From positions 1 through 56,661 of the forward strand of contig CANAPP010000017.1 in the NCBI GenBank assembly GCA_947363565.1: a stretch of 56,661 bases of DNA, read 5' to 3'. Positions 16,316 to 24,099 of the stretch are shown here, piece after piece. Origin of the DNA: an uncultured Lachnospiraceae bacterium. GTDB lineage: Bacteria; Bacillota; Clostridia; Lachnospirales; Lachnospiraceae. Under the pieces are notes generated by a model. That model was not told where the DNA came from, made no database searches, and saw only the letters and a list, made by a program, of their open reading frames with translations. Made by a program: the position numbers and the translations under genes. Every line of letters starts with the position of its first letter. Within the stretch, counting starts at the first letter, position 1.

Positions 16316-17098
16316 ATGGCGGACAGGAAAAAAGAGACAGTGAAGGTGCTTATGAAAGAGCGCCTTGCGGAAGGGATTTTCAGCATGTGGATAGAGACGG
16401 AGGCGGCAGGCCAGGCGCGCCCCGGGCAGTTTATCTCCATGTATACGAACGACGCGGCAAAGCTTTTACCGAGGCCGATCAGCATCTGTGAGACGGACGG
16501 GGAGAGGAAGCTTCGCGTGGTGTACCGGGTGACCGGCGAGGGCACCGGTACGGAGCAGTTTTCCCAGATGAAGGCGGGAGATACGTTCGGGATCATCGGG
16601 CCGCTTGGCAATGGCTTCCCGCTGGAGCGCGCTGCAGGAAAGCGAGTGTTTTTGATGGGCGGAGGCATCGGTGTCCCGCCGATCTTGGAGCTTGCTAAGC
16701 GGATGTCGTGCAAAGAGAAGCAGATCATCGTCGGATACCGGGACGGGCAGACATTTTTAAAGGAAGAATTCGAAACGAACGGCACGCTTTATATCTCCAC
16801 GGAGGACGGGAGCGTTGGCACGAAGGGCAATGTCATGGACGCGGTCAGGGAAAACGGCCTCCGTGCGGATATCATCTTCGCCTGCGGCCCGGCGCCTATG
16901 CTCCGGGCAATAAAGGCATTTGCGAAAGAGAATCAGATTGAATGTTATATTTCCCTGGAGGAACGTATGGCGTGCGGTATCGGCGCGTGCCTCGGATGCG
17001 TGTGCCAGTCGAAGGAGAAGGATTCCCACAGCAATGTGAACAATAAGCGCGTTTGTAAGGACGGCCCGGTATTTTTGTCAACGGAGGTGGAAATCTGA
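16316..17098 (+). CDS. pyrK: Dihydroorotate dehydrogenase B, electron transfer subunit
   Basis: The product has 260 residues: an FAD-binding beta barrel (RPISI at about 55-59), an NAD-binding domain (FLMGGGIGVPP, then FACGPAPML) and a C-terminal 2Fe-2S cluster with cysteines in CGIGACLGCVC and CKDGPVF. PyrK passes electrons from PyrD to NAD+. Its stop overlaps the pyrD start by one base. This subunit marks the NAD-dependent class 1B enzyme of anaerobes and Gram-positives. Confidence 0.95.
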   Translation: MADRKKETVKVLMKERLAEGIFSMWIETEAAGQARPGQFISMYTNDAAKLLPRPISICETDGERKLRVVYRVTGEGTGTEQFSQMKAGDTFGIIGPLGNGFPLERAAGKRVFLMGGGIGVPPILELAKRMSCKEKQIIVGYRDGQTFLKEEFETNGTLYISTEDGSVGTKGNVMDAVRENGLRADIIFACGPAPMLRAIKAFAKENQIECYISLEERMACGIGACLGCVCQSKEKDSHSNVNNKRVCKDGPVFLSTEVEI

Positions 17099-18078
17099 TG
17101 AGTGCGGAAAATAAGATGGAGTGTACAGCAAAGAACCAGGCAGAGTGCGCAGCAGGTAACCAGACGGAGCGCGCGGTGGATATGCGGGTGAATATCGCTG
17201 GTGTGGAGTGGAAAAATCCGGTGACGACAGCGTCGGGGACGTTCGGTTCCGGGGCAGAGTTCGCGGAATTCGTCGACCTGGGCAGGCTTGGCGCGGTGAC
17301 GACGAAGGGTGTGGCTAACGTGCCGTGGCCGGGCAATCCCACGCCGAGAGTTGCCGAGTGCTACGGCGGGATGATGAACGCTGTTGGGCTTCAAAATCCG
17401 GGGATCGATCTGTTCTGCCGAAGGGACATCCCCTTCCTTCGGCAGTACGATACGAAGATCATCGTAAATGTGTGCGGCAGGTCAGAGAGAGACTACTGCG
17501 AAGTGGCAGAGCGGCTTTCCGGCGAGGATGTGGATATGCTGGAGATCAATATCTCCTGTCCGAATGTGAAGGAGGGCGGTATCGCTTTCGGACAGGATCC
17601 GAAAGCGGCGGAAGATATCACGAGGGCAGTGAAACGGTATGCGAAGCAGCCGGTCATCATGAAGCTCAGCCCCAATGTGACCAGCATCCCGGAGATGGCG
17701 AAAGCGGTGGAGGCAGGCGGAGCGGACGCGGTGTCTTTGATCAATACGCTGACCGGTATGAAGATTGACATTCACCGCCGTCAGTTTGTCCTGGCCAATA
17801 AGACCGGAGGCGTATCCGGGCCCGGGATCCATCCGATCGCGGTGCGTATGGTGTATGAGGCCGCACATGCGGTAAAGGTGCCCATCATTGGGATGGGCGG
17901 GATCGCCAGTGCTGAAGATGCTGTCGAAATGATCCTTGCCGGGGCGGATGCGGTGTCTGTGGGCACGGCGAATTTCCATGATCCGGCAGTGACAGTGGAG
18001 ATTGCAGAGGGCATCGAACGCTATATGCAGGCATACGGCTTTGCGAAGGTGTCCGATATGGTGGGAATCGTAGAGTGA
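17098..18078 (+). CDS. pyrD: Dihydroorotate dehydrogenase B, catalytic subunit
   Basis: The product has 326 residues: an FMN barrel with NPVTTASGTFG, NISCPNVKEGG carrying the catalytic Cys, and GMGGIASAEDAVEMI phosphate-binding loop. It oxidises dihydroorotate to orotate with PyrK. Start ATG 17098 has a good GGAGGTGGAAATCTG site and is coupled to pyrK. The family usually begins near residue 29 here (MRVNIAGVEW); residues 5-28 are three tandem 8-residue repeats. ATG 17182 is a possible alternative start, with only a weak GGTGG four bases away. Confidence 0.94.
   Translation: MSAENKMECTAKNQAECAAGNQTERAVDMRVNIAGVEWKNPVTTASGTFGSGAEFAEFVDLGRLGAVTTKGVANVPWPGNPTPRVAECYGGMMNAVGLQNPGIDLFCRRDIPFLRQYDTKIIVNVCGRSERDYCEVAERLSGEDVDMLEINISCPNVKEGGIAFGQDPKAAEDITRAVKRYAKQPVIMKLSPNVTSIPEMAKAVEAGGADAVSLINTLTGMKIDIHRRQFVLANKTGGVSGPGIHPIAVRMVYEAAHAVKVPIIGMGGIASAEDAVEMILAGADAVSVGTANFHDPAVTVEIAEGIERYMQAYGFAKVSDMVGIVE
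17110..17181 (+). repeat. Three tandem 24-bp repeats extending the pyrD N-terminus
   Basis: The units at 17110-17133, 17134-17157 and 17158-17181 translate as NKMECTAK, NQAECAAG and NQTERAVD. Units 2 and 3 are the closest in DNA. The third unit ends exactly before the Met that begins the family's conserved region. The repeats are a direct sequence observation; any function is unknown. Confidence 0.85.
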
Positions 18079-18092
18079 TATTGCAGAGAGAA

Positions 18093-18126
18093 AACCGGGC
18101 ACCCTGTTTAAGGGAAACGCCCGGTT
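18093..18126. terminator. Bidirectional terminator between pyrD and paaK
   Basis: AACCGGGC (18093-18100) pairs with GCCCGGTT (18119-18126); a nested CCCT/AGGG stem lies inside. On the minus strand the stem is followed by TTTTCTCTC, so it fits best as the end of the iorA-iorB-paaK transcript, but it also separates pyrD on the plus strand. Confidence 0.7.
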
Positions 18127-18149
18127 GATTTATGCTTTTAAAATTTTTC

Positions 18150-19385
18150 TTACTCGTATCTTTCGTCAAAGACTCTCTTCGACTTTTTCTCGCTCCGCGG
18201 AAGCAGGCCGAGTTCCACCACCTTGACCAGGGGTGTGAATCCGATCCGGCTCTTGACTTTTTCTGCAATCCTTCTGGCAAGGTCGAGGAAATCTACCGTG
18301 CCGTTGGTTTCCACGTAGAGACGCATGGTGTCGCGGCCGTCCAGATGGGAGATGCGGATCTGGTATTCGCTGGAGGTTTCCGGGAATTCTTTTAAGATCT
18401 CCTCAATCTGGCTCGGGAATACGTTGACGCCCTTGATCTTGATCATGTCGTCAGTCCTTCCCATGATGATATCCAGGCGCGGGAACTTGCTGCCGCATGG
18501 ACAGGTGCCGGGAATGATGCGGGAAAGGTCATGGGTGCGGTAGCGGATGAGCGGTGCCCCTTCCTTTACCAGCGTTGTGATGACGATCTCTCCGGTTTGG
18601 CCGTCAGGAACCGGCGCTAAGGTTACCGGGTCGATGATCTCAATGTAGATATAATCGTCCCAGTAGTGCATGCCGGTGTCGTACTTACAGTTGATACCGA
18701 TGCCAGGCCCGTAAATTTCCGTCAGCCCGTAGATGTCGTAAAGCTCGATGCCAAGCTCGCTGGAGATCCGCTTTCGCATCTTCTCTCCCCAGCGCTCGGA
18801 GCCGATAACCCCTTTCTTCAGGCAGATCTTGTCCTTGATTCCTCGTTTTTCAATCTCCTCGGCGAGAAGGAGGGCATAGGATGAGGTAGCGCAGATGACG
18901 GTGCTCTTCATATCCATCATCATCTTAAGCTGTTTGTCCGTATTGCCGGGTCCCATAGGGATGACCATCGCGCCCAGCTTTTCCGCGCCGTTCTGGAAGC
19001 CGATGCCGGCGGTCCACAGGCCGTAGCCCGGTGTGATCTGGATGCGGTCCGTATTGGTGATGCCGGCAGTCTCGTAGCAGCGGGCGAACATGACCGCCCA
19101 GTCATCAACATCCTTCGCGGTATACGGGATGATGACCGGGAGGCCGGTAGTTCCCGAAGAAGAGTGGATGCGCACGATATCCTCCTCCGGGGCGGTCATC
19201 AGACCTAAGGGATAGGCTTCCCGAAGGTCATTTTTCTCGGAAAAGGGGAGCTTTTCAAAGTCTTCCGGGGCAGAGATCCCGGTGATCCCCGCTTTTTCAA
19301 GCTTTTTGCCATAAAAGCTTCCGGCGTTTCTAAGCGCCTTTATCTGGTTGTTTACCTGGCTGATCTGTAAATCTGAAATCTGCAT
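18150..19385 (-). CDS. paaK: Phenylacetate-CoA ligase (arylacetate-CoA ligase)
   Basis: The product has 411 residues and belongs to the AMP-forming adenylate family. The P-loop SSSGTTG is at residues 75-81; YGLTEIYGPG and the IIMGRTDDMIKIKGVNVFP segment before the C-terminal domain are typical of PaaK. It joins phenylacetate or indoleacetate to CoA, or runs in reverse. It is 42 bp downstream of iorB in the same operon, a pairing common in anaerobes that ferment aromatic amino acids. AGGAAAGGA lies 11 bases before the ATG. Confidence 0.93.
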   Translation of the reverse strand: MQISDLQISQVNNQIKALRNAGSFYGKKLEKAGITGISAPEDFEKLPFSEKNDLREAYPLGLMTAPEEDIVRIHSSSGTTGLPVIIPYTAKDVDDWAVMFARCYETAGITNTDRIQITPGYGLWTAGIGFQNGAEKLGAMVIPMGPGNTDKQLKMMMDMKSTVICATSSYALLLAEEIEKRGIKDKICLKKGVIGSERWGEKMRKRISSELGIELYDIYGLTEIYGPGIGINCKYDTGMHYWDDYIYIEIIDPVTLAPVPDGQTGEIVITTLVKEGAPLIRYRTHDLSRIIPGTCPCGSKFPRLDIIMGRTDDMIKIKGVNVFPSQIEEILKEFPETSSEYQIRISHLDGRDTMRLYVETNGTVDFLDLARRIAEKVKSRIGFTPLVKVVELGLLPRSEKKSKRVFDERYE

Positions 19386-19427
19386 GATATTAAGGTTCCT
19401 TTCCTGAAATTCGAATAGTTATATTGC

Positions 19428-20021
19428 TTACTTCCGCGGGCAGCGAGCCGGGCGGGCATATGCCAGAGCCGCGAAGTTAAGCGCATGGAACTTTTCGGGA
19501 AGGCGGGTTCTTATGGCCGCTTTGATGTCTTCCTCGGAAAGCCCCAGTGCACCGCTTTTAACAGCAGCTCCTAAAAGAAGGAGGTTCAGCACCTTCGAAG
19601 AGCCGATCTCTTCGCAGGCTTTCTCCGCGTCCACGATGTAAAGCTCCTTCACCTGTTCGTTAAGGTATGCGATCATTCCATCGCCGCTGTAGGAAGAGCC
19701 GGAGAGGGTGGCAGTGACAGGGCTGATCTTCCTGCTGCTAGTCACCACGGTTCCGCCTTTCTTGAGGAAAGGCAGCATCCGCACGGTTTCGCCCGGCTCA
19801 AAACCGATGATGATATCTGCTTCGCCGTTTGCGATCATAGGAGAATAGATGCCTTCCCCGATTCGGACGTGGCTGAATACGCTCCCGCCCCGCTGTGCCA
19901 TGCCGATCGTCTCCGCGCTCATCACGGGGAGGTCTTTTTGCATGGCAGCGGCAGCGATCAATTTGGAGGCAAGGACGGTGCCCTGGCCGCCGACTCCGCA
20001 TAGTACAATATTTTTATTCAT
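19428..20021 (-). CDS. iorB: Indolepyruvate:ferredoxin oxidoreductase subunit beta
   Basis: The product has 197 residues: the gamma-type domain of 2-oxoacid:ferredoxin oxidoreductases, with VLCGVGGQGTVLASKL at the N-terminus and ETIGMAQRGGSV a little later. With IorA it oxidises indolepyruvate and related arylpyruvates to aryl-acetyl-CoA and reduces ferredoxin. ATG 20021 overlaps the end of iorA by 8 nt and has GGAAGG eight bases upstream; a GTG nine bases earlier is possible but badly placed. Confidence 0.93.
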   Translation of the reverse strand: MNKNIVLCGVGGQGTVLASKLIAAAAMQKDLPVMSAETIGMAQRGGSVFSHVRIGEGIYSPMIANGEADIIIGFEPGETVRMLPFLKKGGTVVTSSRKISPVTATLSGSSYSGDGMIAYLNEQVKELYIVDAEKACEEIGSSKVLNLLLLGAAVKSGALGLSEEDIKAAIRTRLPEKFHALNFAALAYARPARCPRK

Positions 20022-21924
20022 TGCCGTCACCTTCCTTTCCGTTTACGATGGCGCCTGTGGGGCAGATCTGGCTGCACAGTGAACAGCCGGTGCAGAGGGA
20101 GGCGTCGATACTGACGATTTTTCCGCTTACGATGAGCGCCGGGCAGCCTAGTTCGCGGATACATTTCTTGCAGGAAATGCATTTCTCCGGGCGCACATGC
20201 ATACTCCGGGAAGGCTTTGTGACCGCGATGCAAGGTGATTTGAAAATGATCGCCTTAACGCCCGGTTCTTCTGCGACGCGCCTTACGCAGCTTACGGACG
20301 CCTCGTAATCGAGGGGATCGACGGTTTCAACGGTGGTAAGGCCGATACCCCGCAGGACGGCTTCGATATCTATCTTAGTGACGATCTCACCCATCATCGT
20401 CCGACCGGTGCCGGGATGGGGCTGGTGTCCGGTCATGGCGGTAGTGGAATTGTCAAGGATGATAAGCGTCATGTCCGCCTGGTTGTACACCGCATTTACC
20501 ACGCCGGTGATGGCGGAGGCAAAGAAGGTGGAGTCGCCCACGAATGCAAAGCAGTGCGTGTCCGGTTCGATGCGTCCGACGCCCTGGGCGATGCCAAGGC
20601 CCGCACCCATGCAAAGACAAGTGTCCACCATATCGAGGGGCATGGCATTCCCTAAGGTGTAGCAGCCGATATCTCCGCAGAAAATAGTCTTCTTCCCCTT
20701 CATGGCCGTCTTTACCGCGTAGAAGGAGGCGCGGTGGGGGCATCCGGCGCACAGGATGGGCGGGCGGACGGGAAGATCGGGCGCGCCGTTTTGGACAGGA
20801 GAATTTGGGAGGTCCGCCGCTCCTTCGGCGCTTTCATTCTTTTGCGCAAGGAAGCCCCGGATATTTTCCGATACACTGTCGCGGGTATTTTCCCCGGCGT
20901 TTTTGACATGACGGCTGAGCTTTCCATAAATCTTTACCGGGAGATGATGCCTGCCGCAAAGATGGATAAGCTCTCTTTCAATCACCGGGTCAAGCTCTTC
21001 GATACAGAGTACCTCGTCAAGTCCGTCTAAAAATTCCAGCGCCAGCCTTTCCGGAAACGGATGCGGGGTGGCGATTTTGAGGACCGGTGCGCTGCCCGCC
21101 GCCTTTAACGCTTCCATGACATAGGTAAAGCTGATTCCTCCGGCTGCGATTCCTTTCCGGGGAGCGGTAAGGCGGCCAGTTTTGCTGTCCGGGAATCCTG
21201 CTATACCGCCTGAACTGTCCAGGAGATCATCAGAACGGATGATCTGATTTCGTTTATAGGAAGAAAAATCTTCGGCGAGGGTTAGATTTCGTTCCTCGAT
21301 CTTTATATGGTTCTGGTAGGACAGACGGGGGAAGATGACCCAGCGCCCGGTATCCTTGGTAAACCCGTCCGGTTGATGTAAGGTATATTCGTCCGCGTCC
21401 TTTACCGTGACAGAAGCGTAGCCGTGGCATACCCTTGTGGTGGGGCGGAAAAAGACGGGAGTATGGTACTTTTCTGAATAAGCGAAGGCTTCCTGGATCA
21501 TTTCATATGCCTCCTGGGCCGAGGACGGGTCGAAGCAGGGTATTTTCGAGAAGAAAGCAAAATGTCTCGTGTCCTGCTCGGTCTGGGAAGAGATGGGTCC
21601 CGGGTCGTCAGCCACAAGGACGACCATACCGCCCTTAACGCCGATGTAGGCAAGGCTCATCAGCGGGTCGGAGGCTACGTTGAGGCCCACCTGCTTCATG
21701 GTCACTAAGGCCCGGGCACCAGCGTACGCAGCTCCGGCGGCCACTTCCATGGCGGCCTTTTCATTGACAGACCACTCGACATAAGCGGCGTCTGCCCGCC
21801 GTTTTGCTACGGTCTCTAACACTTCTGTGGAGGGGGTGCCGGGGTAGCCGGATACAAGATTCACTCCAGCCGCCACAGCGCCGAGGGCGATGGCTTCATT
21901 GCCCATTAAAAATTCTTTATGCAT
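20014..21924 (-). CDS. iorA: Indolepyruvate:ferredoxin oxidoreductase subunit alpha
   Basis: The product has 636 residues. It starts with the pyrimidine-type TPP domain (GNEAIALGAVAAGV, SGYPGTPSTE), carries the TPP-binding GDIGCYTLG and GDSTFFASA in the middle, and ends with two 4Fe-4S motifs, CISCKKCIRELGCP and CTGCSLCSQICPTG. It is the catalytic subunit of the enzyme. Start ATG 21924 lies after AGAGGTGAGATC; the reading from 21975 has no ribosome binding site. A minus-strand promoter stands 70 bp upstream. Confidence 0.95.
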   Translation of the reverse strand: MHKEFLMGNEAIALGAVAAGVNLVSGYPGTPSTEVLETVAKRRADAAYVEWSVNEKAAMEVAAGAAYAGARALVTMKQVGLNVASDPLMSLAYIGVKGGMVVLVADDPGPISSQTEQDTRHFAFFSKIPCFDPSSAQEAYEMIQEAFAYSEKYHTPVFFRPTTRVCHGYASVTVKDADEYTLHQPDGFTKDTGRWVIFPRLSYQNHIKIEERNLTLAEDFSSYKRNQIIRSDDLLDSSGGIAGFPDSKTGRLTAPRKGIAAGGISFTYVMEALKAAGSAPVLKIATPHPFPERLALEFLDGLDEVLCIEELDPVIERELIHLCGRHHLPVKIYGKLSRHVKNAGENTRDSVSENIRGFLAQKNESAEGAADLPNSPVQNGAPDLPVRPPILCAGCPHRASFYAVKTAMKGKKTIFCGDIGCYTLGNAMPLDMVDTCLCMGAGLGIAQGVGRIEPDTHCFAFVGDSTFFASAITGVVNAVYNQADMTLIILDNSTTAMTGHQPHPGTGRTMMGEIVTKIDIEAVLRGIGLTTVETVDPLDYEASVSCVRRVAEEPGVKAIIFKSPCIAVTKPSRSMHVRPEKCISCKKCIRELGCPALIVSGKIVSIDASLCTGCSLCSQICPTGAIVNGKEGDGNE

Positions 21925-21990
21925 GATCTCACCTCTTAATTGGAATGACAGAATTGCTGTTTTTTGCACGTTCATTGCTTTTGTGCAGTA

Positions 21991-22019
21991 ATTGTATCAT
22001 ATAAACAATACGGTGACAA
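21991..22019 (-). promoter_or_regulatory. Promoter of the iorA-iorB-paaK operon
   Basis: On the minus strand TTGTCA (22019-22014), 17 bp, then TGA-TACAAT (-10 at 21996-21991), an extended -10 promoter. The iorA start lies about 67 bases downstream. Confidence 0.65.
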
Positions 22020-22259
22020 TAATGATTCGATAATAGAAATAATACCTAAAATGAAAAAGTACTTGGCATTTCCCCAACTTTTCCGTAGTAGGGATTAAGG
22101 AAAACTTTTTGAAAAATCCCCTCAAAACTTCGTCAAAACCGCCCTGTGCGGTGTTGCAGGCAAATGGAATTTTCCTGTATTCAGTCCATAATAAACTGAC
22201 ATTGGGAGTGGACAGTAACTTTTGGACATTACGGACGATTAGCGGCCGAAACAAAAGAG
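22020..22259. other. Unassigned 240-bp spacer between the iorA and pyrE promoters, possible repeat element
   Basis: Between the divergent promoters lies a stretch with an open minus-strand frame of 85 codons (21997-22254) that would cross the iorA promoter, so I do not call it a gene. It holds a hairpin ACCGC...GCGGT (22138-22152) and an imperfect AGGGATT...AATCCC repeat. Fragments such as NTAQGGFDEV in the spurious translation look familiar from short hypothetical ORFs in Lachnospiraceae, so a dispersed repeat is possible (unverified). Confidence 0.4.
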
Positions 22260-22288
22260 TTGAACGAAAATGATGAATATGTTAAAAT
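22260..22288 (+). promoter_or_regulatory. Promoter of pyrE
   Basis: TTGAAC (22260-22265), 17 bp, then TGT-TAAAAT (22280-22288), an extended -10. The pyrE ATG is 60 bases downstream. A small palindrome AGGGCACAGTGCCCT (22312-22326) lies in the leader, just before the ribosome binding site. Confidence 0.6.
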
Positions 22289-22348
22289 TGAGGAAATATA
22301 AAATGGCAGACAGGGCACAGTGCCCTCCGGGATAAAGGAGAAGGATCT

Positions 22349-23026
22349 ATGGAAAGCTATAAGAAAGAATTTATTGAGTTCATGGTGGAAAGCGATGTGC
22401 TGAAGTTCGGGGAATTTACGTTGAAGAGCGGGAGAAGATCTCCGTTTTTTATGAACGCGGGAGCTTATGTGACGGGAACCCAGCTTAGGAAGCTTGGCGA
22501 ATATTACGCGAAGGCGATCCACGATACGTATGGCCTTGATTTTGATGTGCTGTTTGGGCCTGCCTATAAGGGAATTCCGCTTGCGGTAGCGGCGACGATG
22601 GCCATCAGCGAGCTGTATGGCAAGGATGTCCGCTACTGTTCTAACCGGAAAGAGGCGAAAGACCACGGCGATGCGGGGATCCTGCTCGGCAGCAGCCTTA
22701 AGGACGGCGACCGGGTGGTGATCATCGAGGACGTGACGACTTCGGGGAAGTCCATCGAGGAGACATTTCCGATCATAAAGGCGCAGGCGGATGTGGAAGT
22801 TGTCGGGCTGATGGTTTCTTTGAACCGGATGGAAGTAGGAAAGGGAGGTGCGCTCAGCGCGCTGGATGAGATACGTAAGCTGTACGGCTTTGAGGCAAGC
22901 GCCATCGTGACGATGGAGGAAGTTGTCGCGCACCTTTATCATCAGCCGTGCAATGGGAAAATTGTGATCGATGATACATTAAAAACAGCAATTGATGCAT
23001 ATTATGAACAGTACGGTGCGAGATAG
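22349..23026 (+). CDS. pyrE: Orotate phosphoribosyltransferase
   Basis: The product has 225 residues. FTLKSGRRSPFFMNAGAY is the N-terminal orotate-binding part and VVIIEDVTTSGKSIEE the PRPP-binding loop. It makes OMP from orotate and PRPP, the step between PyrD and PyrF, yet it is transcribed separately from the pyrC-F-K-D set 4 kb away. AAAGGAGAAGGATCT precedes the ATG. A small gene follows after 42 bp. Confidence 0.96.
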   Translation: MESYKKEFIEFMVESDVLKFGEFTLKSGRRSPFFMNAGAYVTGTQLRKLGEYYAKAIHDTYGLDFDVLFGPAYKGIPLAVAATMAISELYGKDVRYCSNRKEAKDHGDAGILLGSSLKDGDRVVIIEDVTTSGKSIEETFPIIKAQADVEVVGLMVSLNRMEVGKGGALSALDEIRKLYGFEASAIVTMEEVVAHLYHQPCNGKIVIDDTLKTAIDAYYEQYGAR

Positions 23027-23068
23027 GCACATGTTTTGTGTGAGGATAATTTAAAGGAGGCGATGGAG

Positions 23069-23221
23069 ATGAATGAGAAGGCGTATAAGACGATGGGCAT
23101 CACGGGAGCGGCGGGCATTGCCGTCGGAATCGTGGCGCTGGTTGTGGGAATTACGGTGGGCGTGATCTCGGTGATCAGCGGCACTAAGCTTTTGAAGGAC
23201 AGAAAGGGACTTACGTTTTAA
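23069..23221 (+). CDS. Small hydrophobic protein, one or two membrane helices
   Basis: The product has about 50 residues: a short charged N-terminus (MNEKAYKTMG), a long Gly/Val/Ile-rich hydrophobic stretch (about residues 8-38) and a basic tail (KLLKDRKGL). I recognise no family. ATG 23069 is eight bases after AGGAGG; ATG 23063 is too close to it and the longer frame from 23036 starts before it. It lies between pyrE and the VanZ gene and could be co-transcribed with them. Confidence 0.55.
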   Translation: MNEKAYKTMGITGAAGIAVGIVALVVGITVGVISVISGTKLLKDRKGLTF

Positions 23222-23252
23222 GAGGACAGTATAAGATAGAAGGGGAGCCATA

Positions 23253-23792
23253 TTGTTGAATGTAAGGGACAAAAAAAGAATCCGATTTATCGGGAAGATT
23301 TTATTTGTACTTTATATTGCATTTATCATATATTTTCTGATATTCTCTGACTGGTACGGGCGTTCCGGCGTGACAGCGGAGTACCGTTACAACCTGGTAT
23401 TGTTCCGGGAGATCAGGCGGTTCTGGAAATACCGGGAGCAGCTTGGGATGTTTGCCATGTTCACGAATCTGTTCGGCAATGTCCTGATTTTCATGCCCTT
23501 TGGCTTTTTTATGCCGTTAGCCTGTAAAAACCGGAGATTTTTCTCGGCGTTTTTTTACAGCTTCGGCCTGAGCCTGTGCGTGGAGACGTTTCAGCTCGTA
23601 GCAAAGGTGGGGAGTTTTGACGTGGATGACCTGCTTTTGAATACCGTCGGAGGGGCAGCAGGCTATATCCTGTATGCCGTATGTAATGCAATAAGGAGAA
23701 GATATGTTTATAAAAAAACAAAAGGATTCAGCGGAAGACAGAGAGAAAGAGCTTGCCAGGGCGAGGGCGAGACAGCGCAAAAAGCTGATTAA
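23253..23792 (+). CDS. VanZ family membrane protein
   Basis: The product has 179 residues. Four or five hydrophobic helices lie within residues 10-150 and carry VanZ motifs: NLFGNVLIFMPFGFFMP, then ETFQLV and DVDDLLLNTVGGAAGY. VanZ proteins give low teicoplanin resistance in enterococci; most homologues have no known role. The start is TTG (23253 or 23256) after AAGGGGAG. The last 30 residues are polar and out of keeping with the family; they lie over the start of the next gene. Confidence 0.85.
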   Translation: MLNVRDKKRIRFIGKILFVLYIAFIIYFLIFSDWYGRSGVTAEYRYNLVLFREIRRFWKYREQLGMFAMFTNLFGNVLIFMPFGFFMPLACKNRRFFSAFFYSFGLSLCVETFQLVAKVGSFDVDDLLLNTVGGAAGYILYAVCNAIRRRYVYKKTKGFSGRQRERACQGEGETAQKAD

Positions 23793-24099
23793 GACGAGAT
23801 ACGGGCAGCGGCAGAAAAAACATGCCAGAAAGGGGATACAGTCCTGCATGATGGCAGTGCTTGGTGCTGCTTTAGTTATGATGATGATTGTCCATTCGTT
23901 TAAAGCGAAAGGTGACATCAGTGTATTGTACGGGCTTTTGGGATTTGCGATTCCCGTGATCGCGTGGCGGGGGCTTGTGTATGCCATCCGGGGTTTTAAT
24001 GAGAGGGAGAAGAATTACATAACATGCAAGGTCGGGGCCGGGTGCAACGGTGTGCTGATCTTTTGCATGTGTGCAATATTTATCAGGGGGCTTTTTTAA
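23704..24099 (+). CDS. DUF6142-like small membrane protein
   Basis: The product has 131 residues. A very basic N-terminus (about 1-45, many Arg and Lys) leads to KKHARKGI, two hydrophobic helices, a YG...G segment and NYITCKVG before a third helix. This order resembles DUF6142 as I remember it, which is an uncertain match. The ATG has AAGGAGAAGAT upstream and overlaps the VanZ gene by 89 nt in another frame. Its stop directly abuts the ATG of the aminopeptidase gene, which indicates translational coupling. Confidence 0.65.
   Translation: MFIKKQKDSAEDREKELARARARQRKKLIKTRYGQRQKKHARKGIQSCMMAVLGAALVMMMIVHSFKAKGDISVLYGLLGFAIPVIAWRGLVYAIRGFNEREKNYITCKVGAGCNGVLIFCMCAIFIRGLF

Noticed and set aside
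21997-22254. 85-codon minus-strand ORF
   Set aside because: Ends inside the iorA promoter and lacks a ribosome binding site; kept only as possible repeat.
22229-22942. 237-codon minus-strand ORF
   Set aside because: Antisense to pyrE and its promoter; no family features.
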